A stretch of 64,000 nt of DNA, from positions 248,001 to 312,000 of the forward strand of contig JAQDQK010000002.1 in NCBI GenBank assembly GCA_027658995.1, read 5' to 3'. The notes beneath the pieces are model-generated. The model saw nothing but the letters and a program-made list of their open reading frames with translations, had not been told where the DNA came from and searched no databases. Made by a program: the position numbers and the translations under genes. This document shows positions 9,239-18,310 of the stretch, piece after piece (the stretch's first letter is position 1; the number at the start of each line of letters is the position of its first letter). The stretch comes from Propionibacteriaceae bacterium AM104-82. GTDB taxonomy: Bacteria; Actinomycetota; Actinomycetes; Propionibacteriales; Propionibacteriaceae.

Positions 9239-10285
9239 ATGACGAACTCGCTTCCTGCTTCCCGCATCCCCGACCCGATGGCCGCTCCCCCGCTGCGCTG
9301 GGGCGTGATCGGCCCCGGCGGCATCGCCACCGGGTTCACGGAGGCGCTGCACGCCAACACCCGCAGCCGCGTGGTGGCCGTCGGATCGCGCAGCAGCGAG
9401 CGGGCGGGCGCCTTCGCGCAGCGCTTCGGGGCCGAGCGCAGCTACGGAAGCTATGCGGAACTCGCCGCCGACGACCGGATCGACGCCGTCTACGTCGCCA
9501 CCCCGCACAGCGAGCACCTGAGCGGCGCGCTGCTCGCCATCGAGGCGGGCAAGCCTGTGCTCATCGAGAAGGCGTTCACGCGCAACGCGGCCGAGGCGCG
9601 CGAACTGCTCGACGCGGCGGGCGCAGCGGGCGTCGCCGTCATGGAGGCGATGTGGACCCGCTTCCTGCCGTCGACCGACATCGTGCGACAGGTGCTTGAG
9701 TCGGGGATGCTTGGCGAGATCGAGGCGGTCTTCGCCGATCACGGCCAGTGGTTCGCCGAGGACGCGGCGTTCCGCCTGTTCGACCCGGAGCAGGCCGGCG
9801 GCGCGATGCTCGACCTCGGCGTCTACCCCGTCTCGTTCAGCCACTTCGTGCTTGGGCGACCCGGGCGGATCCAGGCGGCGGGAACCAAGGCCTTCACCGG
9901 GGTCGACAGGCAGATCTCGGGCCTGCTGAGCGACTACGAGTCCGCTCCCAACGCGCACGCGCTTGTCAACACGACCCTTGCCTCCAAGACGCCGACCGTC
10001 GCGCTGATCTCCGGCTCCGAGGCGAGGATCGAGCTCCCCGGCTCGTTCTACGCGCCGCAGCAGGTCGCGGTGATCGCGCGCGACGGCTCGGTGACCGAGT
10101 CCGCACCGCCTGCGATCACGGGCCACCAGGGGCTCTGCCACGAGGCGGCGCACTTCGCGACGATGCTCGCGGAGGGCCGCACCGAGTCCGAACTGCTGCC
10201 GTGGTCCGAGACGCTTGCCGTGATGGAGACGATGGACGAACTGCGCCGCCAGGTCGGCGCGGAGCTGCCGGGCGAGAGCCTCTGA
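9239..10285 (+). CDS. Gfo/Idh/MocA family oxidoreductase
   Basis: The 348-residue protein has an N-terminal Rossmann fold with GVIGPGGIATGFTEALH (about residues 22-38), then YVATPHSEHLSGALLAIEAGKPVLIEKAF. The EKP motif of the family reads EKA here. The C-terminal beta-sheet domain contains MLDLGVYPVSFSHFVLG. The family comprises NAD(P)-dependent dehydrogenases acting on sugars, inositols and trans-dihydrodiols; the substrate is unknown. It resembles the dimeric dihydrodiol dehydrogenase subgroup (AMWTRFLPS). It is convergent with the next gene, 3 bp away. Confidence 0.85.
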   Translation: MTNSLPASRIPDPMAAPPLRWGVIGPGGIATGFTEALHANTRSRVVAVGSRSSERAGAFAQRFGAERSYGSYAELAADDRIDAVYVATPHSEHLSGALLAIEAGKPVLIEKAFTRNAAEARELLDAAGAAGVAVMEAMWTRFLPSTDIVRQVLESGMLGEIEAVFADHGQWFAEDAAFRLFDPEQAGGAMLDLGVYPVSFSHFVLGRPGRIQAAGTKAFTGVDRQISGLLSDYESAPNAHALVNTTLASKTPTVALISGSEARIELPGSFYAPQQVAVIARDGSVTESAPPAITGHQGLCHEAAHFATMLAEGRTESELLPWSETLAVMETMDELRRQVGAELPGESL

Positions 10286-10288
10286 GGC

Positions 10289-10675
10289 TCAGACGCTGTC
10301 CGTGCCGAGGAACTGGTTCTCCAGTTCGTCGGCGATCGAGGTGACCCTGAACATCGTCTCGACGATGTCGGTCCGGTCGACGTTGGCCAGCGGCATCGCG
10401 CTGACGACCACCACGTAGCCCTCCTCGACGATGATGCCGCCGACGACCTTGCGGCCGAGTGCCTCCGCTGCGGTCCACAGGTCGATCTCGCTGAGCTGGC
10501 CGATGGCCGACTTGAACTTCACCCAGTCGGCCTCCTCGTTGGAGGCGTGCTCGACCACCACGGCCTGCGACCGCAGGCTCGGCAGTTCGAAGACGAGTTG
10601 GAGGTTGTTCTCGTCGAGCTCGGTTGCGTTCCACTCGCGGTGCACGAACGCCTTGAGCTCATCCCAACTGGCCAT
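10289..10675 (-). CDS. Small acidic protein, possibly YbjN/T3SS-chaperone-like fold
   Basis: The 128-residue protein begins MASWDELKAFVHREW, with a strong GGAGGAG ribosome binding site just before the ATG. Alternating hydrophobic strands (LQLVFEL, AVVVEH, GIIVEEGYVVVVSAMPL) and a C-terminal helix (VTSIADELENQFLG) suggest an alpha/beta fold like the YbjN or type III chaperone superfamily. That assignment is weak. There is no signal peptide or membrane segment. It lies downstream of nothing on its strand, starting 83 bp past the end of the P-type ATPase gene, so it could be the last gene of that transcript. Confidence 0.55.
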   Translation of the reverse strand: MASWDELKAFVHREWNATELDENNLQLVFELPSLRSQAVVVEHASNEEADWVKFKSAIGQLSEIDLWTAAEALGRKVVGGIIVEEGYVVVVSAMPLANVDRTDIVETMFRVTSIADELENQFLGTDSV

Positions 10676-10758
10676 GGCTCCTCCTCCGGCTCACGCCCGG
10701 GCGACCCCCTGGGCACGAATCCATCGTCTCAGGTGGGTCCGACTTCGTCCACGGCCCC

Positions 10759-13590
10759 TCAGGCGCGTCGCGCGGCCGTCCTCCTGATCAGCTTGACGAC
10801 CTCTTCGTAGCCGAGCACCACGAGGCCTGCACCGATCGCGACCGCCCAGTGCAGCGGGTCGAGCGACGTCGTCCCGAACGCCTGCTGCAGCGCGGGCACC
10901 TCGACGACGAGCACCTGGCCGACGATGACGCCCGCGAACGAGAGCCACAGCCACTTGTTGGTGAACAGGTGGTTGAAGGCGCTCGTGGTGTCGGCGCGGC
11001 TGTTGATGGCGTTGAACAGTTGCATGAAGACCAGGGCGGTGAACACCGTCGTCCGGGCGACCACGAACTCCTGGCCCGCGGGGGCGAGGTGCTCGAGCCC
11101 GCCGATCAGCCCGCCGGGCAGCGACAGGTCGTAGATGACGAGGTTGACGATGCCCATCACGAGGCCGATGCCGATGATCCGCGACCACATGTGGCCGTCG
11201 ATGATCCGGTCGTTGAAGCCGCGCGGCCTGCGCGCCATCACGTCGTCGATCTCGGGATCGACGCCCATCGCCAGGGCCGGCCCGGAGTCGGTGACCAGGT
11301 TGATCCACAGGATCTGGGTGGCGAGCAGCGGCACGACGGTTGCGCCGGGGTTGCCCGGGTCGGCCAGCCCGATCACGCCGCCGAGCACCACGCCGAGGAA
11401 GACGGTGGCGACCTCGCCCATGTTGGAGCTGAGCAGGTAGCGGATGAACTTCTTGATGTTGTCGTAGATGACGCGACCCTGGCGCACCGCGGCGACGATG
11501 GTGGAGTAGTTGTCGTCGCCGAGGATCATCTCGGCGGCCTCCTTGGTCACCTCCGTGCCGGTGATTCCCATCGCGATCCCGATGTCTGCCGACTTGAGCG
11601 CGGGGGCGTCGTTGACGCCGTCGCCGGTCATCGAGACGATCTGCTGCTGCTCCTGCAGCGCGTCGACGATCCGCAGTTTTTGCTCTGGCGAGACGCGCGC
11701 GTAGACCGAGACGGTGCTCACGGTCTCGCGCCAGCCCTCGTCGTCGAGAGCATCCAACTCGCGGCCCGTGACGGCGCGGGGATGGTCCTCGCCCTCCACG
11801 ATGCCGAGGTCGGAGGCGATCTTTGCCGCCGTGACGGGGTGGTCGCCGGTGATCATGACGGTGCGGATGCCCGCGCGGTGCGCCTCGCTGATCGCGGCGG
11901 TCGCCTCCTCGCGCGGCGGGTCGATGATGCCGACGAAGCCTGCCCACACCAGGTCGTGCTCCGAGGCCTCGTCGAAGCCTCCCTCGGCGTCGGCGTCCTG
12001 CGCCTCGCGCCACGCGACGCCGAGCGTGCGGTAGCCCTCCTCGCTCAGCTCGACGATCTGGCCGGAGATCTCGGCGCGCCGCTCATCGCTCAGCGGGCGC
12101 GTCTCCCCGCCGACCTGCTCCTCGACGCAGCGTTCGAGCAGCACGTCCGGGGCGCCCTTTGCGAAGACGCGCGAGAGGCCGAGGTCGGGGTTGCTGCCGA
12201 GCACCGACATCAGCTTGCGTTCGGAGTCGAACGGCGCCTCGCCCTGGCGCTGGTAGCCGGAGAGCCGTTCGCCGAGCCCCTCGATCTTGCGCTCGGCGAC
12301 CAGGAAGGCCGCCTCGGTCGGGTCGCCCTGGATCTGCCACTGGCCGTCGACCTGCTCCAGTTGGGCGTTGTTGGCGAGCACGCCCGCGCCGATGACGCGC
12401 TGCACCTCGGCCATCACCTCGTCGCCGCGGCCGAGGAGCCGGATCTCGCCGGTCGGCTCGTAGCCGATGCCCGACAGCTTGACGCGGCCCGAGGCGGTGA
12501 CGACCTCGCGCAGCGTCATCTCGTTCCTGGTGAGGGTGCCCGTCTTGTCGGAGCAGATCACGCTGACGGCGCCGAGCGTCTCGACCGAGTGCAGGTCCTT
12601 CATGACGGCGTTGCGGCCAGCGAGCATCCGCACGCCGATCGCGAGCACAAGGGAGAGGATCGCGGGGAGCCCCTCGGGGACGGCCGCGACCGCAAGGGAG
12701 ACGCCCATCAGCAGGATGTCGACGGCGTCGCCGACCGAGCGGACGCCGTTGATCAGCGCGACGCTCGCCATCACGACGACGGCGATGATGATGACGAGCA
12801 GGCCGAGCACCTTGGAGATCTTGGCGATCTCGAGTTCGAGCGGGGACTTGTCGCCCTTCGTCCGGTCGAGGAGGGTCGCGATGTGGCCCATCTCGGTGTC
12901 CATGCCGGTGCCGGTGACGACCGCGCGTCCGACGCCGCGGGCCACCGCGGTGCCCTTGTAGACCATGTTGAGGCGGTCGCCGAGCGGCACCTCCGCATCC
13001 AGCGCGGCCGCGTCCTTGGTGACGGCCTCGGACTCGCCGGTCAGCGACGCCTCCTGGACGCGCAGCGAGGAGGCGGTCAGCAGGCGCGCGTCGGCGCCGA
13101 CGGCGTCGCCCTCGGACAGCACCAGGATGTCGCCCGGCACGATGCCGGCAGACTCGAGGTCGACCAGCTTGCCGTCGCGCAGCACCGTGGAGTGGGCGGC
13201 CGTCATGTCGGCGAGCGCCGCGACGGCGTCCTCCGCCTTGTTCTCCTGCACGAAGCCGATCACGGCGTTGGCGATCACGATCAGGGCGATGACGATGGCG
13301 TCGACCGGGACTCCCGTTGCCCCCTCCGCGACCCAGGCGATCGTCGAGATGGCGATCGCGGCGAGCAGCAGGTAGACGAGCGGGTCGGCGAACTGCTTCA
13401 GCATCCGCTTCCAGGCGGGCTCGGTGTCCCCCGCCGTCAACTGGTTCGGCCCGTAGCGCTCCAGCCTGGCGGCCGCCTCCACGGCCGTGAGGCCCGTCTC
13501 GGGATCGACCTCTGCCTCCAGCGCGACCTGTTCGGCCGGGATCAGCGTCGGGTCAGTGGGTGTGACGGCCAGCGAGGCTGACTCGGTCAT
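10759..13590 (-). CDS. P2-type cation-transporting ATPase
   Basis: At 943 residues this is a full-length P2-type ATPase. It shows the N-terminal cation-ATPase domain, TGES in the actuator domain (about residue 185), PEGLP in TM4, the phosphorylation site CSDKTGTLTRNEM (about residue 345), and the hinge MTGDGVNDAPALKSADIG (about residue 655), followed by six C-terminal membrane helices. PEGLP and overall length place it with calcium/magnesium-type pumps of the PacL/SERCA group; the transported ion is inferred. Its promoter region is shared with a divergent MarR gene at 13700, which may control it. Confidence 0.9.
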   Translation of the reverse strand: MTESASLAVTPTDPTLIPAEQVALEAEVDPETGLTAVEAAARLERYGPNQLTAGDTEPAWKRMLKQFADPLVYLLLAAIAISTIAWVAEGATGVPVDAIVIALIVIANAVIGFVQENKAEDAVAALADMTAAHSTVLRDGKLVDLESAGIVPGDILVLSEGDAVGADARLLTASSLRVQEASLTGESEAVTKDAAALDAEVPLGDRLNMVYKGTAVARGVGRAVVTGTGMDTEMGHIATLLDRTKGDKSPLELEIAKISKVLGLLVIIIAVVVMASVALINGVRSVGDAVDILLMGVSLAVAAVPEGLPAILSLVLAIGVRMLAGRNAVMKDLHSVETLGAVSVICSDKTGTLTRNEMTLREVVTASGRVKLSGIGYEPTGEIRLLGRGDEVMAEVQRVIGAGVLANNAQLEQVDGQWQIQGDPTEAAFLVAERKIEGLGERLSGYQRQGEAPFDSERKLMSVLGSNPDLGLSRVFAKGAPDVLLERCVEEQVGGETRPLSDERRAEISGQIVELSEEGYRTLGVAWREAQDADAEGGFDEASEHDLVWAGFVGIIDPPREEATAAISEAHRAGIRTVMITGDHPVTAAKIASDLGIVEGEDHPRAVTGRELDALDDEGWRETVSTVSVYARVSPEQKLRIVDALQEQQQIVSMTGDGVNDAPALKSADIGIAMGITGTEVTKEAAEMILGDDNYSTIVAAVRQGRVIYDNIKKFIRYLLSSNMGEVATVFLGVVLGGVIGLADPGNPGATVVPLLATQILWINLVTDSGPALAMGVDPEIDDVMARRPRGFNDRIIDGHMWSRIIGIGLVMGIVNLVIYDLSLPGGLIGGLEHLAPAGQEFVVARTTVFTALVFMQLFNAINSRADTTSAFNHLFTNKWLWLSFAGVIVGQVLVVEVPALQQAFGTTSLDPLHWAVAIGAGLVVLGYEEVVKLIRRTAARRA

Positions 13591-13652
13591 GGTTCCTACC
13601 TTGTGGCGTCGTCAGCGGGTGCGGGCGACGCCGGTGCTCGAGTGCGGATATA

Positions 13653-13668
13653 GTTTGATTGTACCAAC
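13653..13668. promoter_or_regulatory. Imperfect inverted repeat between P-type ATPase and MarR genes
   Basis: GTTTGATTGTACCAAC has inverted arms GTTTG/CCAAC with one mismatch, in the only AT-rich patch of this 109-bp divergent promoter region. It overlaps a possible -10 element (TATAGT, 13649-13654) for the MarR gene. It is a plausible MarR operator, but the symmetry is weak. Confidence 0.35.
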
Positions 13669-13699
13669 CACATGCGATGCTGCAGAGAGGCGTAACGGA

Positions 13700-14203
13700 A
13701 TGGACCGCGACGTCATCGAGATGACAGACAGGCTACGCGTGGTGTTCGGAGACATCACCCGTTTGGCGTCAAGAGGCCACCTGCAACGGACGCTGCACGG
13801 CCACGACGCGCGCCTCACCCCCACCGACGGGTGGCTGCTGCGCCACCTTGCGGTGGAGGGCCCCAACCGGGTGTCCCAACTGGCTCACTGGCAGGCGGTG
13901 GACCGCTCGACCATGACCTCGCAGGTGGCGCGCCTGGAGCGGGCGGGCCTCGTGTCGCGGTCAGCGGACCCGCAGGACGGCCGGGTCGCGATCATCAGCG
14001 TAACGGAGGAGGGGCTCCGCACGCTCGAGTCGGGCCTCGACGCTGCCAGGGCACTGTTCGGAGAGGTGCTGAGCGACTGGTCCGCAGAGGAGCGAAGGGT
14101 GCTCGTCGAGTCGCTTGAGCGCCTGACGATCAGCCTGGAGGAGCGACTCGATGACGACGTCAGCGCAGGAACAGCGCCTTCAGGCGGCGCGTCGCCAGCG
14201 TGA
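13700..14203 (+). CDS. MarR family transcriptional regulator
   Basis: The 167-residue protein carries the MarR winged helix: VSQLAHWQAVDRSTMTSQVARLERAGLVSR (helix-turn-helix at about residues 58-84) followed by the DPQDGRVAIISVTEEG wing. The ATG at 13700 follows GAGAGG by a short gap. It is divergent from the P2-type ATPase and convergent with the ABC exporter operon. Its last 44 bp overlap the 3' end of the permease gene on the other strand. Which neighbour it regulates is not decided by the sequence. The C-terminal 15 residues (DDDVSAGTAPSGGASPA region) are low-complexity. Confidence 0.85.
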   Translation: MDRDVIEMTDRLRVVFGDITRLASRGHLQRTLHGHDARLTPTDGWLLRHLAVEGPNRVSQLAHWQAVDRSTMTSQVARLERAGLVSRSADPQDGRVAIISVTEEGLRTLESGLDAARALFGEVLSDWSAEERRVLVESLERLTISLEERLDDDVSAGTAPSGGASPA

Positions 14204-14981
14204 CGCCGAGCAGGATCATCACGGCGAAGTAGGCGAGGTGGCCCCAGATCGAGGGCTGGATCAGGCCGGTGGTGAGTTGCCGGATCATGTCGACGGCGTG
14301 CCACAGCGGCATCGCCTTGATGATCCACTGCACCGCCTCCGGGTACACCTCGATGGGGAAGAAGGTGGCCGAGAGCAGGAACATCGGCAGCATCACGAAG
14401 AAGACCAGGTCGAGATGCTGGAAGCCCTTCATGAAACTGGTCGCCGTCAGCCCGACCGCCGCGAAGCCGAAGGCCACGATCAGTGCGGCCGGGATCGCGA
14501 GGATCGCCGTCCACGACAGGTTCAGGCCGAGCGCCGTGGTGACGACCATGAACGCCGTCGCGTACAGCAGGCCCCGGAACAGCGCCATGATGATCTCGCC
14601 GAGCGCCACGTCCATCGGGCCGAGCGATGTCGACAGCATCTGGTCGTAGATCTTGCCGTAGCGCATCTTGAAGAAGACGTTGCTCGTCGAGTCGTACAGC
14701 GCGCCGTTCATGGCGGAGACGGCCATCAGCGCGGGTGCGATGTAGGCGGCATAGCTCACCTCGTGCCCGTAGAACTGCACCCCGCCGATCAGGGCGCCGA
14801 GGCCAAGACCCATCGACAGCAGGTAGAACACCGGCTCGAAGAATCCCGAGAGGACGACGAGGTAGTTGTTGCGGGCGACCACCTTGAGCCCCCGCGCCAC
14901 GACGGAGCGGGTGTTGCCTGCATAGATGCCGCGCAGCGGCTTGGGCACGCGGGGCGCGGGCGCCTGGATCGTGTCACTCAA
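14160..14981 (-). CDS. ABC-2 type transporter permease, distal subunit
   Basis: The protein is about 273 residues with six hydrophobic segments typical of ABC-2 (DrrB-like) exporters and the signature-like loop MRYGKIYDQMLSTSLGPMDVALGE. The start is the TTG at 14981, overlapping the upstream stop by four bases and preceded by GGAGGAGG; no ATG or GTG lies in a suitable place. It is the third gene of a translationally coupled operon (ATPase, permease, permease). Its 3' end runs 44 bp into the convergent MarR gene. The two permeases are paralogous and probably form a heterodimer. Confidence 0.85.
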   Translation of the reverse strand: MSDTIQAPAPRVPKPLRGIYAGNTRSVVARGLKVVARNNYLVVLSGFFEPVFYLLSMGLGLGALIGGVQFYGHEVSYAAYIAPALMAVSAMNGALYDSTSNVFFKMRYGKIYDQMLSTSLGPMDVALGEIIMALFRGLLYATAFMVVTTALGLNLSWTAILAIPAALIVAFGFAAVGLTATSFMKGFQHLDLVFFVMLPMFLLSATFFPIEVYPEAVQWIIKAMPLWHAVDMIRQLTTGLIQPSIWGHLAYFAVMILLGVTLATRRLKALFLR

Positions 14982-15805
14982 TCGTCCAGCCTCCTCCGGA
15001 AGGTGCGCACGGACAGCCAGCATCCGACAGCGGCGAGCGTGACGAGGAAGCCGAGGTGCACCGCCGTCATCGTCGCCCCGATCGGCGCGCCGTAGAGCGC
15101 GCCTCGCCCCAACTCGGAGGCGTGCCACAGCGGCGAGATCCAGCCGATCGGCTGCAGGTAGCCGGGCAGCGTCTCGAGCGGGAAGTAGGTGCCGGAGAAC
15201 AGCGTCAGCGGCACGATCACGAACCGGTCGATGAACGAGAGTTGGCCGCGTTCGTCCTTCTGCGTCGACACCCACGCCATCACGGCGAAACCGGCGGCCA
15301 ACGACAGGAGCGCGCCGATCGGCACCAGCACCAGCGCTCCGAGCGGGTCGCCGATCCGGAAGATCCACAGCGCCAGGATGTAGAACCCCATCACGGGGAC
15401 CACCCGGGCGAGCACCGAGACCTGGAACCCGAAGGCCATCTGGGCCGGGCTGATCGGGGTCAGCCGCATCGACGTGAAGGCGTTGGACCACTTGAAGCCG
15501 CCGAAGACCCCGAAGGTGTTCTCCTGCGCCGACGTCTGCATGGCCGTCGCCATCACCAGCGCCGGCGCGACGAACGTCAGGTAGTCGACGCCCGCGATGC
15601 CCTTGCCGTCGTCGACGAGGACACCGAGGCCCGCGCCGAGGCCGAGCAGGTACAGGATCGGCGAGCCGACGGCCGCCATCAGGATCGACGGGAAGAAGGC
15701 GCGCAGGATGCGGACGCGGTACTCGACGACGGCCCACCACCCGAGCAGGCGGACCCGCCCGACGTCGGCGGCCCGTCCCGCGTCCACGGCGTGCGGGGCG
15801 CTCAT
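14978..15805 (-). CDS. ABC-2 type transporter permease, proximal subunit
   Basis: The 275-residue protein has six hydrophobic segments and starts with MSAPHAVDAGRAADVGRVRLLGWWAVVEYRVR. The loop FGGFKWSNAFTSMRLTPISPAQMAFG is the counterpart of the conserved ABC-2 loop in the distal permease. Its start overlaps the end of the ATPase gene by ATGA and its end overlaps the next permease start. The pair plus the ATPase resemble daunorubicin-type or nodulation-factor-type exporters. Substrate unknown. Confidence 0.87.
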   Translation of the reverse strand: MSAPHAVDAGRAADVGRVRLLGWWAVVEYRVRILRAFFPSILMAAVGSPILYLLGLGAGLGVLVDDGKGIAGVDYLTFVAPALVMATAMQTSAQENTFGVFGGFKWSNAFTSMRLTPISPAQMAFGFQVSVLARVVPVMGFYILALWIFRIGDPLGALVLVPIGALLSLAAGFAVMAWVSTQKDERGQLSFIDRFVIVPLTLFSGTYFPLETLPGYLQPIGWISPLWHASELGRGALYGAPIGATMTAVHLGFLVTLAAVGCWLSVRTFRRRLDD

Positions 15806-16728
15806 TCGATCAGGCTCCTGCCGGTGAGCCGCAGAAACACGTCCTCCAGCGATGACCTGCGCACCAGCGAGGTGACGGGCGTCAGGCCGCGGTCGATGAC
15901 GGCCTGCAGCGCGTGCTCGCCGTTGTCGTCGTAGATCAGGACCCGGTCAGCGAGCACGTCGATGCGACTGCCGATCCCCTCGAGGGCCAGGGCTGCCGCA
16001 TCGTTGCGTCCGGACCCGAATCGCACCTCAAGCACCTCGCGCGTCGAGTACTGGCGGATCAGGCTCGACGGCGACCCCTCGGCGACGATCCGGCCGTGGT
16101 CGACGACGACGAGACGGTCGCACAGTTGCTCGGCCTCGTCCATGAAGTGGGTCGTGACGACGAGCGTCGTGCCCTCCTCCTTGAGCCTGAACAGTTGGTC
16201 CCAGAGGATGTGTCTCGCCTGTGGGTCGAGCCCCGTGGTCGGCTCGTCGAGCAGCATGATGCGCGGGTTGTTGATGAGGCCGCGGGCGATGGTGAGTCGC
16301 CGCTTCATGCCCCCGGAGAGCCCGTCGACGCGGGCGGTGCGCTTCTCGCGGAGTTGCGCGAAGTCGAGCAGTTGCTCGGCCCGCTGTTTGACGTAGGCGC
16401 GGGGCAGCGCGAAGTAGCGGCCGTAGACGATCAGGTTGTCGATGACCCGCAGTTCCTCGTCGAGGAGGTCGCCCTGCGGGACGATGCCAAGTTGCGCGCG
16501 GATCTCGGGACCGTGGTGCGCGGTGTCCATCCCCAGCACCGTCAGGCTTCCGGCGGTGGGGGTCGAGGTCGCGGCGATCATCCGCATCGTGGTCGACTTC
16601 CCGGCGCCGTTGGGCCCGAGGAAGCCGAACGACTCGCCGCGGGGGATCTCGAAGTCGATCCCGTCGACGGCGACGACATCGCCGTAGCGCTTCGTCAGCC
16701 CGCGGGCGGTGATCACAGGTTCTGGCAC
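15802..16728 (-). CDS. ABC transporter ATP-binding protein (DrrA-like)
   Basis: The 308-residue protein has Walker A GPNGAGKST at residues 38-46, Q-loop in GIVPQGD, signature LSGGMKRRLTIARG from residue 137, Walker B IMLLDEP at about 157-163, and the H-loop VVTTHFMDEAEQ. A C-terminal extension of about 80 residues, as in the DrrA family, follows. It energises the two ABC-2 permeases downstream, with which it overlaps by ATGA. Members export antibiotics, lipids or polysaccharide precursors. The first gene of the operon lies 73 bp from the convergent-side VOC gene's stop. Confidence 0.92.
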   Translation of the reverse strand: MPEPVITARGLTKRYGDVVAVDGIDFEIPRGESFGFLGPNGAGKSTTMRMIAATSTPTAGSLTVLGMDTAHHGPEIRAQLGIVPQGDLLDEELRVIDNLIVYGRYFALPRAYVKQRAEQLLDFAQLREKRTARVDGLSGGMKRRLTIARGLINNPRIMLLDEPTTGLDPQARHILWDQLFRLKEEGTTLVVTTHFMDEAEQLCDRLVVVDHGRIVAEGSPSSLIRQYSTREVLEVRFGSGRNDAAALALEGIGSRIDVLADRVLIYDDNGEHALQAVIDRGLTPVTSLVRRSSLEDVFLRLTGRSLIE

Positions 16729-16767
16729 CCGAGTGACCCTACCGCCCGCGGCGGACAGTTCACCGGC

Positions 16768-17178
16768 TCACTGTTGGCCGAGTTGGTTCACGTGCCACAG
16801 CACGCCGAACTGGTCGCGCACCATGCCGTAGACGTCGCCCCACATCTGCTTCTCGAAGGGCACCAGCGCCTGGCCGCCCTCGGAGAGCTTGGCGAAGAAG
16901 CCCGCGAGCCGGTCGTCGTCGCCCGAGATGGACACCGCGACGGTGTCGCCCTGGCTCTGCGGCATGCCCTCCATGGTGTCGCTTGCGAAGATGACCATGC
17001 CGTCGTCGGTGGTCAGGCTGGAGTGCATCACGCGCTCGGAGCCGGGGAACTCGGCGCCGCCCTGAGCCTCGCCGAAGGTCATCACGGACAGGTCGCCGCC
17101 GAGGAACGACTGGTAGAACTCCATGGCCTGGCGGCAGGTGCCGTCGAGGGCGAGGTAGGGGTTGAGCAGGATGGACAT
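16768..17178 (-). CDS. VOC superfamily (PhnB/glyoxalase-like) protein
   Basis: The 136-residue protein starts MSILLNPYLALDGTCRQAMEFY, typical of PhnB-type vicinal-oxygen-chelate proteins. Two beta-alpha-beta-beta-beta modules are visible, with GDDDRLAGFFAKLSEGG and the end motif WGDVYGMVRDQFGVLWHVN. Members bind small molecules or are related to 3-demethylubiquinone methyltransferase-like proteins; no function can be assigned. The ATG at 17178 is chosen because the upstream in-frame sequence is non-coding and holds the palindromic repeat. Confidence 0.8.
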   Translation of the reverse strand: MSILLNPYLALDGTCRQAMEFYQSFLGGDLSVMTFGEAQGGAEFPGSERVMHSSLTTDDGMVIFASDTMEGMPQSQGDTVAVSISGDDDRLAGFFAKLSEGGQALVPFEKQMWGDVYGMVRDQFGVLWHVNQLGQQ

Positions 17179-17277
17179 GGATGCCGCCTTTCGTCTGGGG
17201 TCGAATCGACCCGCGGACGAAACTCTAGAACTCGCCGCCGACAAGCGGAAGAGAGGAAAGTCTGGGGACGGCTGGTG

Positions 17278-17357
17278 TTGAGCAGCAATGCGCGTTCGAT
17301 CCGACCTTGAACGTTCAACATGCCCTGAAGCGCCGTCGATAAGTGAATGCTGCTCAA
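17278..17357 (+). repeat. 80-bp imperfect palindromic repeat, copy C
   Basis: It begins TTGAGCAGC and ends GCTGCTCAA, exactly 80 bp apart. The central motif TGAACGTTCA falls at element positions 31-40, as in the other copies. The nine bases after the element (CGCCCGACC) are identical to those after copy D at 43384, so the C/D subgroup extends beyond 80 bp. The element lies between the end of the phosphotransferase gene and the start of the VOC gene, both on the minus strand. Confidence 0.8.
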
Positions 17358-17390
17358 CGCCCGACCGGTCCCACCGCCGGGCGGGCGCCG

Positions 17391-18305
17391 TCAGACGAGG
17401 GGGTCGGTGAACGCCTTCGCGAGCGCGATCATCCGGCCCCGGAACTCGTCCGAGGCGGGCGCGAACTCCGCCGCGTCGACGGCGTTGAGCACGAGCCGGA
17501 ACAGCGTCCAGGCGCCGACGCGTTCCGGGTCGAGGCCTGCCGCGTCGGCCACGATCTCGGCCCGCAACCGGACATGGGTGCGCAGGCTCGCGGCGCGGGC
17601 GGCCGCGTCGGGGCGGTTCCACACGATCGGCGCGACCCCGTAGGCCCACTCCCCCGCGACCGGCTTCGGGTCGATCGCAAGCCAGGGCTGCCGGTCGGCG
17701 GCAAGCACGTTGGAGTCGTGCAGGTCCTCGTGCACGAGGCGGTCACCCGGGGTGAGCAGCAGCTCGTCGAGCCAGCCGGACGCCTGCTCGCGCAGCCGCC
17801 TCGGGACCAGGTCGCACGGGGCGGCGAGCTTGGCTCGCCAGCGCTCGGCGCGTGCCGCCAGGGTGTCGAACTGGGCCGTTGCGGGACGGTCCAGTTGCAC
17901 CATCAACCGGCCGATCTCCTCGCTCGCCTCCAGGATCGAGGTCGACGTGAGCGAGCGGTCGTGCAACCGCTCGAGCAGCAGGGCGAAGTCGTGCGGGGCG
18001 GCCGCCACGAGTCGGACGGCGCCGTCGCCTGCCCAGAGGCGCAGCGCGAGGTGCTCGTCGGCGGCCTCGACGTGGGGCCAGGTGATCTTCAGGGCCAGCG
18101 GGGTGTCCTCGCGGTCGACGACGGGCACCACGATCGCGCACTCGCCGTGCCGGGCGGCGCCGTCGGGGCGAAGATCCCAGCGCGCCAGGCTCGCGTCGAT
18201 CAGCGCGGGGAGCCGCCTCAGCCAGTCATCGCCTGAGACGCCGTAGCCGGGGTCGGGGGCGCGCCCGGCGACCGTCGCGACGAACGACGGCGGGATCTGC
18301 GCCAT
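17391..18305 (-). CDS. APH(6)-like streptomycin/hydroxyurea phosphotransferase family protein
   Basis: The 304-residue protein has kinase-fold motifs of the APH(6)/hydroxyurea phosphotransferase family: ALKITW (ATP-binding lysine), LLLERLHDRSLTS, the catalytic loop LVHEDLHDSNVLA and the metal-binding AIDPKPVAGEWAYG. Family members inactivate streptomycin or hydroxyurea by phosphorylation. In soil actinobacteria many are chromosomal and of unknown substrate, so resistance is not demonstrated. The gene ends 34 bp after repeat C and starts 5 bp downstream of recR, so it may be read from the dnaX-ybaB-recR transcript. Confidence 0.8.
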   Translation of the reverse strand: MAQIPPSFVATVAGRAPDPGYGVSGDDWLRRLPALIDASLARWDLRPDGAARHGECAIVVPVVDREDTPLALKITWPHVEAADEHLALRLWAGDGAVRLVAAAPHDFALLLERLHDRSLTSTSILEASEEIGRLMVQLDRPATAQFDTLAARAERWRAKLAAPCDLVPRRLREQASGWLDELLLTPGDRLVHEDLHDSNVLAADRQPWLAIDPKPVAGEWAYGVAPIVWNRPDAAARAASLRTHVRLRAEIVADAAGLDPERVGAWTLFRLVLNAVDAAEFAPASDEFRGRMIALAKAFTDPLV

Positions 18306-18310
18306 GGTGC

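Noticed and set aside
10849..13581. A 910-residue open frame antisense to the P-type ATPase gene
   Set aside because: It is a shadow frame typical of GC-rich DNA; its composition is His/Arg/Asp/Gly-rich with no recognisable domain, whereas the opposite strand encodes a complete ATPase.
17311..17320. Central TGAACGTTCA of the repeats as a LexA/SOS box
   Set aside because: Actinobacterial SOS boxes need GAAC and GTTC separated by four bases; here they abut. The motif is explained by the repeat family.
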